Below the pieces are notes generated by a model, which worked only from the letters and a program-made list of their open reading frames with translations, made no database searches and was not told the DNA's origin. Shown here in pieces: positions 1-8,560 of a DNA stretch of 64,000 bases. Each line of letters begins with the position of its first letter. The first letter of the stretch is position 1. Origin of the DNA: CAVTJL01 sp963735065 (lineage in GTDB: Bacteria; Pseudomonadota; Alphaproteobacteria; Geminicoccales; Geminicoccaceae); assembly GCA_963735065.1 (NCBI GenBank), contig CAVTJL010000001.1, positions 1,922,001 through 1,986,000 on the forward strand, written 5' to 3'. A program made the translations under genes and the position numbers.

Positions 1-312
1 CCGGAAAACCGCCTGCGCCGCCTCGTGACGCGCACGACCGATTGCGATCCCGAGCTCTGTACTTGGGACGAGATCGGCGCGGAGTGGGACGAGGACGCCT
101 CCGCGTCGGAGCCTTCCATCCAGGCGTCGAGAAATCCCGTCGCCGCCGAGCTCGTTTCGGACCTCCTCGCCTTCGCCCGGAGCAACCCGGACGTGGCCGA
201 CTGGGTCCTGCGCTACGCCGAGAGCCGCCACGCCACGCTGGGAGAGAGCGAGGCCGGGGCGGCGGAGGAGCAAAAAAGGAGAGCGAAAGAAGAGAAGATC
301 AGCAAAGAATAG
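1..312 (+). CDS. Hypothetical protein, C-terminal part (gene enters from the left edge)
   Basis: The frame is open from base 1 with no stop, so the gene probably begins left of the window; a GTG at 25 is the only start-like codon that would make it complete. The visible 103 residues are acidic in the middle (WDEIGAEWDED) and then contain a short predicted helical stretch (AAELVSDLLAFARSNPDVADW). The tail is charged and Lys/Glu-rich (EEQKRRAKEEKISKE). I do not recognise a family. The codons look normal for this GC-rich genome, and the gene ends just before a cluster of palindromic repeats, as expected for a real gene end. Confidence 0.5.
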   Translation, partial: PENRLRRLVTRTTDCDPELCTWDEIGAEWDEDASASEPSIQASRNPVAAELVSDLLAFARSNPDVADWVLRYAESRHATLGESEAGAAEEQKRRAKEEKISKE

Positions 313-344
313 TGACAGAAGAGCGAGCCCACGCACCCTCTCCG

Positions 345-712
345 GTCATCCCCCGCCTTGAGCGGGGGATCAACTGGCGGTCGTGACGCGACATCAGCGT
401 GGCCAACCACGAGCCGTTGGGTCCTCCCGGTCGAGCCGTGGAATGACGGAAGAGGCGTGCCCCGGGCCACCGCGCTTCTCTTTTGTCACCCTCGTGCCCC
501 GACACGAGGGTCCATGCCACGTCCTGGCGGGGCCCTCGCGAGGGTGAGCATGGATCCTCGGGTCGATGCCCGAGGATGACAGGAGAAGGGCCCGTCACGC
601 CGCGTCACCTGATCCCCCGGTCACGCCGTGGGATGACGGAAGGAGTCTGACCCGCGCCACCCCGCCTTTCCCCGTGTCACCCCCGTGCCCCGACACGAGG
701 GGCCATGCCCCA
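345..712. repeat. Palindromic intergenic repeats with a ~190-bp tandem duplication
   Basis: This gene-free stretch holds several short GC-rich inverted repeats: ATCCCCCGC...GCGGGGGAT at 348-370, CCTCGTGCCCCGACACGAGG near 489-508, TCCTCGGGTCGATGCCCGAGGA at about 554-575, and CCCCGTGCCCCGACACGAGG near 681-700. Bases 421-516 align with bases 610-707, including the shared GCCGTGG(A/G)ATGACGGA core and the CGTGCCCCGACACGAGG core, so one unit is duplicated about 190 bp away. The ATGACGGA and GTCACCC flanks resemble the dispersed repeats found between genes in many alphaproteobacteria. I see no coding function; short ORFs here are translations of the repeat. Confidence 0.7.
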
Positions 713-752
713 TGTCGCGAGTGTCCCCGCCCCGCCGGCCGATCGAGCGCCC

Positions 753-800
753 TTGACGCCGATACAGTCGAGATATATCTGTCTCTTCGACATATCGAAA
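753..800 (+). promoter_or_regulatory. Promoter and candidate operator of the PadR/YqjI-like regulator
   Basis: TTGACG at 753-758 is a good -35. An AT-rich block at 771-780 (AGATATATCT, a perfect palindrome) lies where the -10 should be. A second dyad follows at 786-799, with arms TTCGA and TCGAA around CATA. Two palindromes over the -10 and start region, immediately before a PadR-family gene, fit negative autoregulation, which is the usual arrangement for YqjI. The sequence elements are seen directly; their role is inferred. Confidence 0.5.
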
Positions 801-802
801 TC

Positions 803-1384
803 ATGTCGGATAGAAAGAAGATGAGAGACGGACACAGGCATTGCCGCGAGCGGCGGTTCGCGCGGGACGAGCTTCACGAGCGGGGCTTCGGGCGGCATGG
901 ACGCCATGGGCGGCACGGCGGTGGCGGCAGGCTCTTCGACCATGGCGAGCTGCGCCTTCTGGTGCTCGCGATGATCGGCGAGAAGCCGCGCTACGGCTAC
1001 GAGATCATCAAGGCGATCGAGGAGCGCACGGGCGGCTCCTACAGCCCGAGCCCGGGGGTCGTCTATCCCACCCTCACCATGCTGGAGGAGCTGGGCCACG
1101 CCACCATCGAGGCCAGCGAGAGCGGCAAGAAGCTCTATGCGATCACGCCCGAGGGCACGGCCATGCTGGAGGCCAGCCGCACCGCCCTCGAGGCGATCCG
1201 GCGGCGCACCGCGGAGGCGGGTGCCGCCTTCGGCGGGGCGGCCAAAGCCCCGCTGATGCGGGCCATGGAGAACCTGCGCCTCGCCGTCCGGCTGCGCATG
1301 GCGCAGGGCCCCCTGGACGAGGAGCAGGCCCGGGCGATCGCTGCCGTGATCGACCGTGCCGCCCTCGAGGTCGAGCGGAGCTGA
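803..1384 (+). CDS. PadR-family regulator, YqjI-like (nickel/iron-responsive type)
   Basis: A protein of about 193 aa. The N-terminal 45 residues are rich in His, Arg and Gly (HRHCRERR, FGRHGRHGRHGGGG) and precede a PadR winged-helix domain with GELRLLVLAMIGEKPRYGYE and SPSPGVVYPTLTMLEE. The C-terminal part ends in AVIDRAALEVE. This architecture and several motifs match E. coli YqjI, in which a His/Cys-rich extension senses nickel and the PadR domain represses yqjH, a ferric-siderophore reductase. The start was set at ATG 803 after the operator-like palindromes; ATG 821 is also possible. It lies 4 bp before a DUF2218 gene, a domain often found with siderophore-interacting proteins. Metal identity is not proven. 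Confidence 0.82.
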   Translation: MSDRKKMRDGHRHCRERRFARDELHERGFGRHGRHGRHGGGGRLFDHGELRLLVLAMIGEKPRYGYEIIKAIEERTGGSYSPSPGVVYPTLTMLEELGHATIEASESGKKLYAITPEGTAMLEASRTALEAIRRRTAEAGAAFGGAAKAPLMRAMENLRLAVRLRMAQGPLDEEQARAIAAVIDRAALEVERS

Positions 1385-1388
1385 GCCC

Positions 1389-1691
1389 ATGACCGAGACA
1401 TCACGAGCCCGCGTCGCGACCGGGAAAGCCCGGCGCTACATGAGCCAGCTCGTCAAGCACTTCGCCCACAAGCTCGAGGCCACGCAGGAGGGGGACAGCG
1501 GCAGCCTCACCTTTCCTTTCGGCGCCTGCGCCCTCGAGGCCGGCCCAGACCTGCTCGTGATGCGGGCCGAGGCGGCGGACGAGGAGGCGCTGGGCCGTCT
1601 CGAGGAGGTCGTCGCCCGCCATCTCGAGCGCTTTGCGTTTCGTGAGGAGCTGGCGGTCGCGTGGACCCGCGGCTCGGCCGAGGCGGCCTGA
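1389..1691 (+). CDS. DUF2218 family protein
   Basis: A 100-aa protein beginning MTETSRARVAT, with the pattern of DUF2218: an N-terminal KARRYMSQLVKHFAHK helix, then FPFGACAL and a C-terminal helix containing VVARHLERFAFREEL. In other bacteria this small domain occurs alone or fused to siderophore-interacting (FAD-dependent ferric-siderophore reductase) proteins, but its biochemical role is unsettled. It starts 4 bp after the YqjI-like regulator and is almost certainly cotranscribed with it, supporting a joint role in iron or nickel homeostasis. No reductase gene is visible next door. The longer upstream frame from 1356 is overlap with padR and was not used. Confidence 0.8.
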   Translation: MTETSRARVATGKARRYMSQLVKHFAHKLEATQEGDSGSLTFPFGACALEAGPDLLVMRAEAADEEALGRLEEVVARHLERFAFREELAVAWTRGSAEAA

Positions 1692-1734
1692 GCGTGGGCC
1701 CCGCGTCCGCGCCCCGTCGCCAGATGCCGGCTGC

Positions 1735-2908
1735 TCAGCTCGTGATCTTGAAAAGCTCGCGGCCGATCAGCATGCGGCGGATCTCGCTGGTGCCGGCGCC
1801 GATCTCGTAGAGCTTGGCGTCGCGCAGCAGGCGGCCGGTGGGGTAGTCGTTGATGTAGCCGTTGCCGCCCAGCGTCTGGATCGCCTGGAGCGCCATCCAG
1901 GTGGCCTTCTCGGCGGCGTAGAGGAGGCAGCCCGCGGCGTCCTGGCGGGTGAGCCTGCCTTTGTCGGCCGCCTTGGCGCAGGCATAGACGTAGGAGCGGC
2001 AGGCGTTCATCGTCGTGTACATGTCGGCGAGCTTGCCCTGCATGAGCTGGAACTCGCCGATCGGCTGGCCGAACTGCTTGCGCTCGTGGACGTAGGGGAT
2101 CACGGCATCCATGCAGGCCTGCATGATGCCCAAGTGGCCCGCCGGCCAGGACCAGGCGCTCATAGTCGAGCCCGCCCATCAGCACCCGCACGCCGCCGCC
2201 CACCTGGCCCAGCACGTTCTCTGCCGGCACCTCGCAGGCCTCGAAGACCAGCTCGCAGGTGTCCGAGCCGCGCATGCCGAGCTTGTCGAGCTTTTGCGCC
2301 GTGCTGAAGCCCGTGAAGCCCTTCTCGACGATGAAGGCCGTGATGCCCTTCGGGCCGGCCGTGGGGTCGGTCTTGGCATAGACGATCAGGACCTCGGCCT
2401 CGGGGCCGTTGGTGATCCACATCTTGCTGCCGTCGAGGACGAAGCGGTCGCCCTTGCGCTGGGCCCGGGTGCGCATCGAGACCACGTCCGAGCCGGCGCC
2501 GGGCTCGCTCATCGCCAGCGCCCCCACATGCTCGCCCGAGATCAGCTTGGGCAGGTAGCGGCGCTTCTGCTCCTCGCTGCCGTGCAGGCGGAGCTGGTTG
2601 ACGCAGAGATTGCTGTGCGCGCCATAGGAGAGGCCGACCGAGGCCGAGGCGCGGCTCACCTCCTCCATCGCGATGCTGTGCTCGAGATAGCCGAGGCCGG
2701 CGCCGCCATAGGTCTCGTCGACGGTGACGCCCAGGAGGCCCAGCTCGCCCAGCCGCGGCCAGAGCTGGCGCGGGAAGCGGTTGGTCCGGTCGATCTCGGC
2801 CGCGATCGGCAGGATCTCGCGGCCGGCGAAGTCGGCCACGGTGTCGCGGATCGCCTCGGCAGTGTCGCCGAGATCGAAGTCGATCGATGGGCAGGTGACC
2901 TGGGCCAT
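1735..2908 (-). pseudogene. ivd: Isovaleryl-CoA dehydrogenase with a +1 frameshift
   Basis: The product would oxidise isovaleryl-CoA to 3-methylcrotonyl-CoA with FAD and electron-transfer flavoprotein in leucine breakdown. The first part runs from ATG 2908 through MSEPGAGSD and WITNGPEA to YERLVLAGGPLG, which includes the expected catalytic Glu of this enzyme. The sequence then continues only in another frame, as IMQACMDAVIPYVHERKQFG through GGNGYINDYPTGRLLRDAK to the stop at 1735. Removing one C from the CCC run at 2129-2131 restores a normal 390-aa protein. All else is intact, so this is either a recent mutation or a sequencing error. It lies downstream of mgtE on the same strand. Confidence 0.88.
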
Positions 2909-2959
2909 TGCCGTCTCGCCTCCCGAATCGGTGGTTTCTTGGGGCCAGCCACCCCGTCG

Positions 2960-4336
2960 CTACAAGAGGAAAACCACGGCCAGGGCCAGAAAGGCGAAGA
3001 AGCCGACGACGTCGGTGACGGTCGTCACGAAGACGCTGGAGGCGATCGCCGGATCGAAGCCCAGACGGTCGAGGACGAGCGGGATGGTGACGCCGGCCAT
3101 GCCGGCGGCGACCAGGTTGCAGACCATGGCGAGCCCGAAGACCATCGCCAGGCGCAGGTCATGAAACCAGACGATGACGACAAGGGCGCCGATGGCGAGG
3201 AAGACGATGCCGTTCAAGGCGCCGACGACCAGCTCCTTGAGGAAGATGCGCATGGCGTTGGCAGGCGTCAGCTCCTTGACCGCGAGCGCGCGCACCGCCA
3301 CGGTCAGGGTCTGGGTGCCGGCATTGCCGCCCATCGAGGGCACGATGGGCATGAGCACGGCCAGCGCCACGAGCTGCGCTATGGCGCCCTGGAACTGGGC
3401 GATGACGGCCGAGGCCAGGATCGCCGTGCCGAGATTGACGACGAGCCACGGCATGCGGCCGAGGCTGGTGCGCCAGGGCGGGGCGAAGATGCCGGTCTCC
3501 GAGACACCGCCCAGCCGGAGGATGTCCTCAGCGGCCTCCTCCTCGATCACGTCGACCACGTCGTCGACCGTGATGACGCCCAGAAGCCTGCCATCGGTGC
3601 CGACGACAGGTGCCGAGACCAGCCCGTACTGGCGGAACATGAAGGCCACCTGCTCCTGGTCCATGCCGGGCTCGATCAGGCGCAGCTCCTTGAGCTTCAG
3701 ATCCCTCAAGGGGCGCTCGCGCGGGCTCCTGAGCATGTTGCTCAACGGCACGGCACCCACCGGGCGGAAGCGCGGATCGACCAGGATGATGTCGTAGAAG
3801 GTCTCGGGCAGCTCCGCCGCGCTACGCAGATAGTCGACGGCCTGGCCGACGGCCCAGTAGTCGGGCACGGCCACGACCTCGCGCTGCATCAGGCGGCCGG
3901 CGCTCTCCTCGGGGAAGGCCAGCCCCTCCTCGATCGCCGTGCGATCCGCCGCCGACAGGCGCGAGAGGATCGCCATCTGCTCGGCCGGCTCGAGATCGCT
4001 CAGGAGCGTGACGGCGTCGTCGGTGTCGAGCTCGGTGACGACGCGCGCGATGCTGCGGGCGTCGAGCGGCCCGAGCAGCTCGTCGCGCACCGCCTCCGCC
4101 AGGTAGACGAAGGTGTCGGGGTCGAGCTTGGGACCGATCGCACGCACCAGCGCCGCCCGGCGCTCGGGCTCCAGCTGCTCGATGAGGTCCGCGAGATCGG
4201 CTGCGTGCAGCGGCAGGGCGAGCTGGGCTGCCCTCTCGGGGTCACCTGCGGCCAGGGCGTCCCGGACGTCCCGGATCAGCTCGTCGCTGAGCTCGAGTGG
4301 CCGCTGCTCGCCGCCGGCCGCCTCGGCTTCCGTCAT
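2960..4336 (-). CDS. mgtE: Magnesium transporter MgtE
   Basis: About 458 aa. It has an N-terminal cytosolic helical domain rich in Leu and acidic residues (DLADLIEQLEPERRAALVRA), then two CBS domains (ending LLGVITVDDVVDVIEEEAAED). Five hydrophobic segments follow, containing VLMPIVPSMGGNAGTQTL, the conserved pore segment of MgtE, and a final VFVTTVTDVVGFFAFL helix. MgtE is a Mg2+-gated channel that closes when cytosolic Mg2+ occupies the N and CBS domains. ATG 4336 was chosen because it lies 7 bp after the maeB stop; an upstream start at 4393 would lie inside maeB. It is probably in an operon with maeB and the ivd gene 51 bp downstream. Confidence 0.93.
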   Translation of the reverse strand: MTEAEAAGGEQRPLELSDELIRDVRDALAAGDPERAAQLALPLHAADLADLIEQLEPERRAALVRAIGPKLDPDTFVYLAEAVRDELLGPLDARSIARVVTELDTDDAVTLLSDLEPAEQMAILSRLSAADRTAIEEGLAFPEESAGRLMQREVVAVPDYWAVGQAVDYLRSAAELPETFYDIILVDPRFRPVGAVPLSNMLRSPRERPLRDLKLKELRLIEPGMDQEQVAFMFRQYGLVSAPVVGTDGRLLGVITVDDVVDVIEEEAAEDILRLGGVSETGIFAPPWRTSLGRMPWLVVNLGTAILASAVIAQFQGAIAQLVALAVLMPIVPSMGGNAGTQTLTVAVRALAVKELTPANAMRIFLKELVVGALNGIVFLAIGALVVIVWFHDLRLAMVFGLAMVCNLVAAGMAGVTIPLVLDRLGFDPAIASSVFVTTVTDVVGFFAFLALAVVFLL

Positions 4337-4343
4337 GCCGGGC

Positions 4344-6638
4344 TCACGATCCCGAAGCCGGAGCTTGCCCGCTGCCCGCGATCGCGTCGCCACAGGCGAC
4401 GGCGCTCATGTTGACGATGCCACGCGCCGTCACCGAGCCGGTGACGATGTGCGCCGGCAGCGCCGGCCCGACCAGAACCGGGCCGATCGAGACGACCCCT
4501 GTGACGCTCTTCAGGAGATTGTAGGCGATGTTCGCCGCATCGAGGCTCGGCATGATCAGGAGGTTGGCGCGGCCGATCAGCCGGGAGCTGGGCAGGGCCC
4601 GGCCGCGGATGATCTCCGAGAGCGCGGCATCGGCGTGCATCTCGCCATCGACCTCGAGCTCGGGCGCGTGGGACCGGACGATCTCGAGCGCCTCGCGCAT
4701 CTTGCAGGCCGAGGGCGTGTTGGCCGTGCCGAAATTGCTGTGGGAGAGAAGCGCCACCTTGGGCTCGATGCCGAAGCGGCGCACGACCTCGCTCGCACGG
4801 AGCGTCGTCTCGGCGATGCCGGCGGCCGGAGGATCGTAGATGACGTTGGTGTCGGCGATGAAGAGCGGGCCGTTGTCGAGCACGAGCGCGTGCACGGTCG
4901 AGGCTTCCTGCACGCCGGGCTGCAGGCCGATGAAGCCGCAGATGTGACGGAGATGGCTCTCGAACGAGCCGACCGGGCCGGCGAGCAGGGCATCGGCCTC
5001 GCCGCGCTGGAGCATGATGGCGCCGATCACCGTGCGACGTGTCCGGACGATCTCGCGCGCATGCTGTGGCGTCACGCCTCGCCGCGCCATCCGCTCGAGA
5101 TAGAGGGCCACATACTCGTTGTAGCGGGGGTCGCTGTCCGGGTTGCACAGCTCGAAGTCGCGGCCGACCTGGAGCCTGAGGCCGAGCCGCGCGATCCGCG
5201 TCCCGATCACCTCCGGCCGGCCGATGAGGATCGGCCTTGCGAGGCCCTCATCGACGACGACCTGCACGGCGCGCAGCACGCGCTCCTCCTCGCCATCGGT
5301 GTAGACGAGACGCTGCGGGGCGCTGCGGGCCAGGTCGAACAGCGGGCGCATCAGCAGGCCCGAGCGGAAGACCCGCTGGCTGAGGCTCTGGCGGTAGGCG
5401 TCGAGGTCGGCGAGCGGGCGCGTCGCGACGCCGCTCTCCATGGCGGCTTTCGCCACGGCCAGGGGGACATCGACGATGAGGCGGGGATCGAACGGCTTGG
5501 GGATGATGTAGTCCGGCCCGAAGGTGAGCTGCTCGACGCCATAGACGGCGCTGACGCCCTCCGGTGTCGTGGCGCGTGCCAGTCCCGCGATGGCCTCGAC
5601 ACAGGCGACCTTCATCGCCTCGTTGATCGTGGTGGCGCCCACGTCGAGCGCCCCCCGGAAGATGAAGGGAAAGCAGAGAACGTTGTTGACCTGGTTGGGA
5701 ACGTCGCTTCGCCCGGTGGCGATGATGGCATCGGGCTTCACCGACCGGGCGAGCTCGGGGTCGATCTCGGGCGTTGGATTGGCAAGCGCCAGAATGAGCG
5801 GCCGGTCGGCCAGTGTGGCCGCCATCTCAGCGGTCAGCACGTTGGGCGCCGAGAGGCCGAGGAAGATGTCCGCGTCGCGGACGGCCTCGGCCAGCGTGCG
5901 TGCCTCGGTCTCCCGGGCGTAGCGCTCCTTGTGCGGGTCCATGAGCACGGCGCGGCCGGCATAGACCACGCCCTCGATGTCGGTGACGAGGATCTTTTCC
6001 TTCTGAGCGCCCAGCGCCACCAGCAGATCGAGGCAGGCGAGGGCCGCCGCACCGGCGCCGCAGACGGTGATCCGCACATCCTCGAGCCGCTTGCCCGCGA
6101 GCACGAGGCCGTTCCGGATCGCGGCGGCCACGATGATGGCCGTGCCATGTTGGTCGTCGTGAAACACCGGAATGCGCATGCGCTCCCGGAGGCGCGCCTC
6201 GATCTCGAAACACTCCGGCGCCTTGATGTCCTCGAGATTGATGGCGCCGAAGGTGGGCTCGAGGGCAGCCACGATGTCGACGAGCTTCTTAGGGTCGGTC
6301 TCGTCGATCTCGATATCGAAGGCATCGATGCCGGCGAAGGTCTTGAAGAGGACGGCCTTGCCCTCCATCACGGGCTTGCCTGCGAGCGGGCCGATCGCGC
6401 CGAGGCCCAGCACCGCGGTGCCGTTGGTCACTACGGCCACGAGATTGCCGCGCGACGTCAGCTCGGCCGCCGCCACGGGCCTCTTGACGATCTCCAGGCA
6501 GGCGGCGGCGACGCCCGGCGAGTAGGCGAGCGAGAGATCGCGCTGCGTGGCGAGCGGCTTGGTCGCCACCACCGCCAGCTTCCCCGGTGGAGGCTGCCGG
6601 TGGTAGTCGAGAGCCTCCTCGTCCCGTCGATCCGTCAT
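4344..6638 (-). CDS. maeB: NADP-dependent malic enzyme (MaeB type, with phosphotransacetylase-like domain)
   Basis: 764 aa, the usual length for the long MaeB enzymes. The N-terminal two thirds is the malic enzyme, decarboxylating malate to pyruvate: AYSPGVAAACLEI, VFHDDQHGTA with the metal-binding residues, and the nucleotide fold ITVCGAGAAALACL. The last 330 residues resemble phosphate acetyltransferase (LIGRPEVIGTRI, DALLAGPVGSF, LLIMPSLDAANIAYNLLK); in characterised members this part is regulatory rather than catalytic. The start at 6638 is preceded by a GAGGGG ribosome site 7 bp away. The longer frame to 6734 runs into an epimerase remnant and was rejected. It heads a minus-strand run with mgtE and ivd. 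Confidence 0.95.
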   Translation of the reverse strand: MTDRRDEEALDYHRQPPPGKLAVVATKPLATQRDLSLAYSPGVAAACLEIVKRPVAAAELTSRGNLVAVVTNGTAVLGLGAIGPLAGKPVMEGKAVLFKTFAGIDAFDIEIDETDPKKLVDIVAALEPTFGAINLEDIKAPECFEIEARLRERMRIPVFHDDQHGTAIIVAAAIRNGLVLAGKRLEDVRITVCGAGAAALACLDLLVALGAQKEKILVTDIEGVVYAGRAVLMDPHKERYARETEARTLAEAVRDADIFLGLSAPNVLTAEMAATLADRPLILALANPTPEIDPELARSVKPDAIIATGRSDVPNQVNNVLCFPFIFRGALDVGATTINEAMKVACVEAIAGLARATTPEGVSAVYGVEQLTFGPDYIIPKPFDPRLIVDVPLAVAKAAMESGVATRPLADLDAYRQSLSQRVFRSGLLMRPLFDLARSAPQRLVYTDGEEERVLRAVQVVVDEGLARPILIGRPEVIGTRIARLGLRLQVGRDFELCNPDSDPRYNEYVALYLERMARRGVTPQHAREIVRTRRTVIGAIMLQRGEADALLAGPVGSFESHLRHICGFIGLQPGVQEASTVHALVLDNGPLFIADTNVIYDPPAAGIAETTLRASEVVRRFGIEPKVALLSHSNFGTANTPSACKMREALEIVRSHAPELEVDGEMHADAALSEIIRGRALPSSRLIGRANLLIMPSLDAANIAYNLLKSVTGVVSIGPVLVGPALPAHIVTGSVTARGIVNMSAVACGDAIAGSGQAPASGS

Positions 6639-6684
6639 GATGCGCCCCTCGTTCGCCACCCCGGCCGCGGCTGCCGGTGGTAGG

Positions 6685-7125
6685 TCAATGCAGGGGGTGA
6701 AGCAAGTGAGGGTCCAGCCCTGCAACCCCGTCATACGCGATCAGTCTATCCACGGTCTCGAAGCCCTCGATCAGGGCGCGGCCGCTGTGGTAGGGGCCTT
6801 TCCCCGGGGCGGGCTGTCGGGCCATAGGCCCTCCCGTCGCTCGCGAGCCTCGGCGTGCCACCTCGTGACCTCGCCCGCCCGTCAGTCGATAGAGCTCGAG
6901 CATTCCCAAGAGGGCATCGCCCTGCAGCCACCAGATCTTCCGCCGATCGGTGGCCGGCTGTCCAGGCGCACCCCCGCTCCACAGCCCGCCCAGGGCCAGC
7001 CTCTGCGAGCGACCGCGGCGACCCGCTGGGTAGAGCGATGCGAGGCCTTTCCGAATGGGAAGAGCGCCCGCTGTTGGATGCCGGCATGCGTTCGGGAGAG
7101 CCATCGGGTGGGCCAAAGGGGTCAC
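6685..7125 (-). pseudogene. Remnant of an AGE-family sugar 2-epimerase (C-terminal part)
   Basis: The stretch between maeB and the flavoprotein gene contains decayed coding sequence. One minus frame reads RKIWWLQGDALLGMLELYRL and, further on, GPYHSGRALIEGFETVDRLI. These closely resemble the C-terminal WW-Q-EAL-ALL-LYRLTG and YH-GRALLE motifs of N-acylglucosamine 2-epimerase / cellobiose epimerase family enzymes. Between them the sensible reading lies in another frame (RWHAEARERREGLWPDSPPR), so at least two frameshifts are present. The N-terminal two thirds of such an enzyme (~400 aa) is absent, and the flavoprotein gene begins where it should be. A dead gene fragment; family assignment is from remembered motifs. 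Confidence 0.65.
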
Positions 7126-7165
7126 CCGGGGCCCCTCCGGCGGCCGGCTTCCTCGGAGGAAACGT

Positions 7166-8560
7166 TCAGGGGCCGTCCGAGGCCGTCAACGGCTTCAGGC
7201 TCTGCAGCATGGTCGGGATCAGCTCCGAGACGGTCGGGTGGATGTGCATGGCCCGCTGGATGACCGTGTAGGGCATCTTCGCATACATGATGTCCAGCAG
7301 GGAGTGGATGATCTCGTCGCCCCCGATGCCGAGGAGGGCGGCCCCTAGGATCCTATGGTCCTCAGCGTCCACCAGGATCTTCATGAAACCTTTCGTCTCG
7401 CCGCGCTCGACGGCGCGGCCCACCCGCTCCATGGCCAGCTTGGCCATCAGAGCAGGCCGGCCTATGCCTCGAGCCTGCGTCTCGGTCAGGCCCGCGCGGC
7501 CGAGAGGCGGGTCGATGTAGAGATTGTAAGCCGTGATGCGGTCAGCGAGGTCGCGAGGCTCATTGTCCAGGAGATTGGCGGCGACGATCTCGAAGTCGTT
7601 GTAGGAGGTGTGGGTGAAGGCTCCCTGGCCGTTGCAGTCGCCCATTGCCCAGATGCCGGGGACGTTCGTCCTCAGTTTGCCATCAACCTTGATGTAGCCT
7701 CGTGCGTCCGTCTCGACTCCGGCTTTCTCGAGGCCAAGGTCGTCGGTGTTGGGGCGGCGGCCGGTCGCCACCAGAAGATGGGAGCCCGAGACTGTTTCGG
7801 TGCGGCCGCCCACTGTAGCCGTGGCGACGATCATGTCGCCCTGCCGCTCGAAGCCAAGGCACTCGGCACCGGTGAGGACCCTTGTTCCCTCGTCCTCGAG
7901 GATGCCTCGGACGGCCAGGGACACATCCTCGTCCTCGCGCTCGATCAGCCTGGATGCCCGCTCGATGATCGTCACCTCGCTGCCGAAGCGTCGGTACATC
8001 TGCCCGAACTCGAGCCCGATATAGCTGCCACCCAGGATGACCAGGTGCTGGGGCAGGAAGTCGACAGCCATCATTGTGGCATTGGTCAGGTAGGGGAGGC
8101 CCTCCAGGCCGGAGACCGAAGGAGGCGCGGCGCGACCACCGACGTTGATGAAGATCCTCGGTGCCTCGATCAGCTCATCGCCGACCCTGACCGTGGTGGG
8201 GCCTTCGAACCGGGCATGGCCCTGATAGACCGTGCAGCGAGCCATCCCGCGCAGCCAGCTCTCCACTCCCTCGTTCGAGCGGCGGACGACCGCGTCCTTG
8301 CGGGCCTTCACGCGGGTCATGTCGACCATGATCGGCGCATCGACGACGATGCCGAACTCCCCCGCACGTCGTGCTACGTGCGCTGCACGGGCGCTGGCGA
8401 CCAGGGTCTTTGTCGGCACGCAGCCCGTGTTGACGCAGGTCCCACCGAACAGATTGCGCTCGACGATGGCGACCCGCCAGCCTGCGTCGGTCAGGCGGCC
8501 GGCCAGAGCCGGCCCTGATTGCCCGGCGCCGATGATCAGCGCGTCGAACCGGCTCGGCAT
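7166..8560 (-). CDS. FAD-dependent pyridine nucleotide-disulfide oxidoreductase (RclA/MerA-like)
   Basis: 464 aa. It starts with the FAD-binding fold (DALIIGAGQSGPALAGRL) and the redox-active disulfide GGTCVNTGCVPTK. A central NAD(P) fold (VILGGSYIGLEFGQMY), the second FAD motif (GIWAMGDCNGQGAFTHTSYN) and the dimerisation domain ending MHIHPTVSELIPTML follow. It belongs to the glutathione reductase / mercuric reductase superfamily. It lacks both the N-terminal heavy-metal domain and the C-terminal Cys pair needed to hand Hg(II) to the active site, so it is unlikely to be a true mercuric reductase. RclA of E. coli, a copper/hypochlorite-stress reductase, is a closer model. No mer genes are nearby. 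Confidence 0.85.
   Translation of the reverse strand: MPSRFDALIIGAGQSGPALAGRLTDAGWRVAIVERNLFGGTCVNTGCVPTKTLVASARAAHVARRAGEFGIVVDAPIMVDMTRVKARKDAVVRRSNEGVESWLRGMARCTVYQGHARFEGPTTVRVGDELIEAPRIFINVGGRAAPPSVSGLEGLPYLTNATMMAVDFLPQHLVILGGSYIGLEFGQMYRRFGSEVTIIERASRLIEREDEDVSLAVRGILEDEGTRVLTGAECLGFERQGDMIVATATVGGRTETVSGSHLLVATGRRPNTDDLGLEKAGVETDARGYIKVDGKLRTNVPGIWAMGDCNGQGAFTHTSYNDFEIVAANLLDNEPRDLADRITAYNLYIDPPLGRAGLTETQARGIGRPALMAKLAMERVGRAVERGETKGFMKILVDAEDHRILGAALLGIGGDEIIHSLLDIMYAKMPYTVIQRAMHIHPTVSELIPTMLQSLKPLTASDGP

Noticed and set aside
566..802. N-terminal extension of the PadR-like regulator
   Set aside because: These codons fall in the palindromic repeat and promoter, and YqjI proteins begin near the His-rich part.
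2111..4414. A 767-codon plus-strand open frame opposite mgtE and ivd
   Set aside because: Same reason: antisense to real genes, low-complexity product, no ribosome site or motif.
4113..6683. An 856-codon open frame on the plus strand over maeB and mgtE
   Set aside because: It is antisense to two clearly recognised genes; its product is compositionally biased (His/Asp/Arg rich) with no motif. Long antisense frames are common in GC-rich DNA.
7166..8560. Mercuric reductase identity for the flavoprotein
   Set aside because: It has the CVNTGC disulfide, but no heavy-metal domain, no C-terminal Cys pair and no mer genes nearby.
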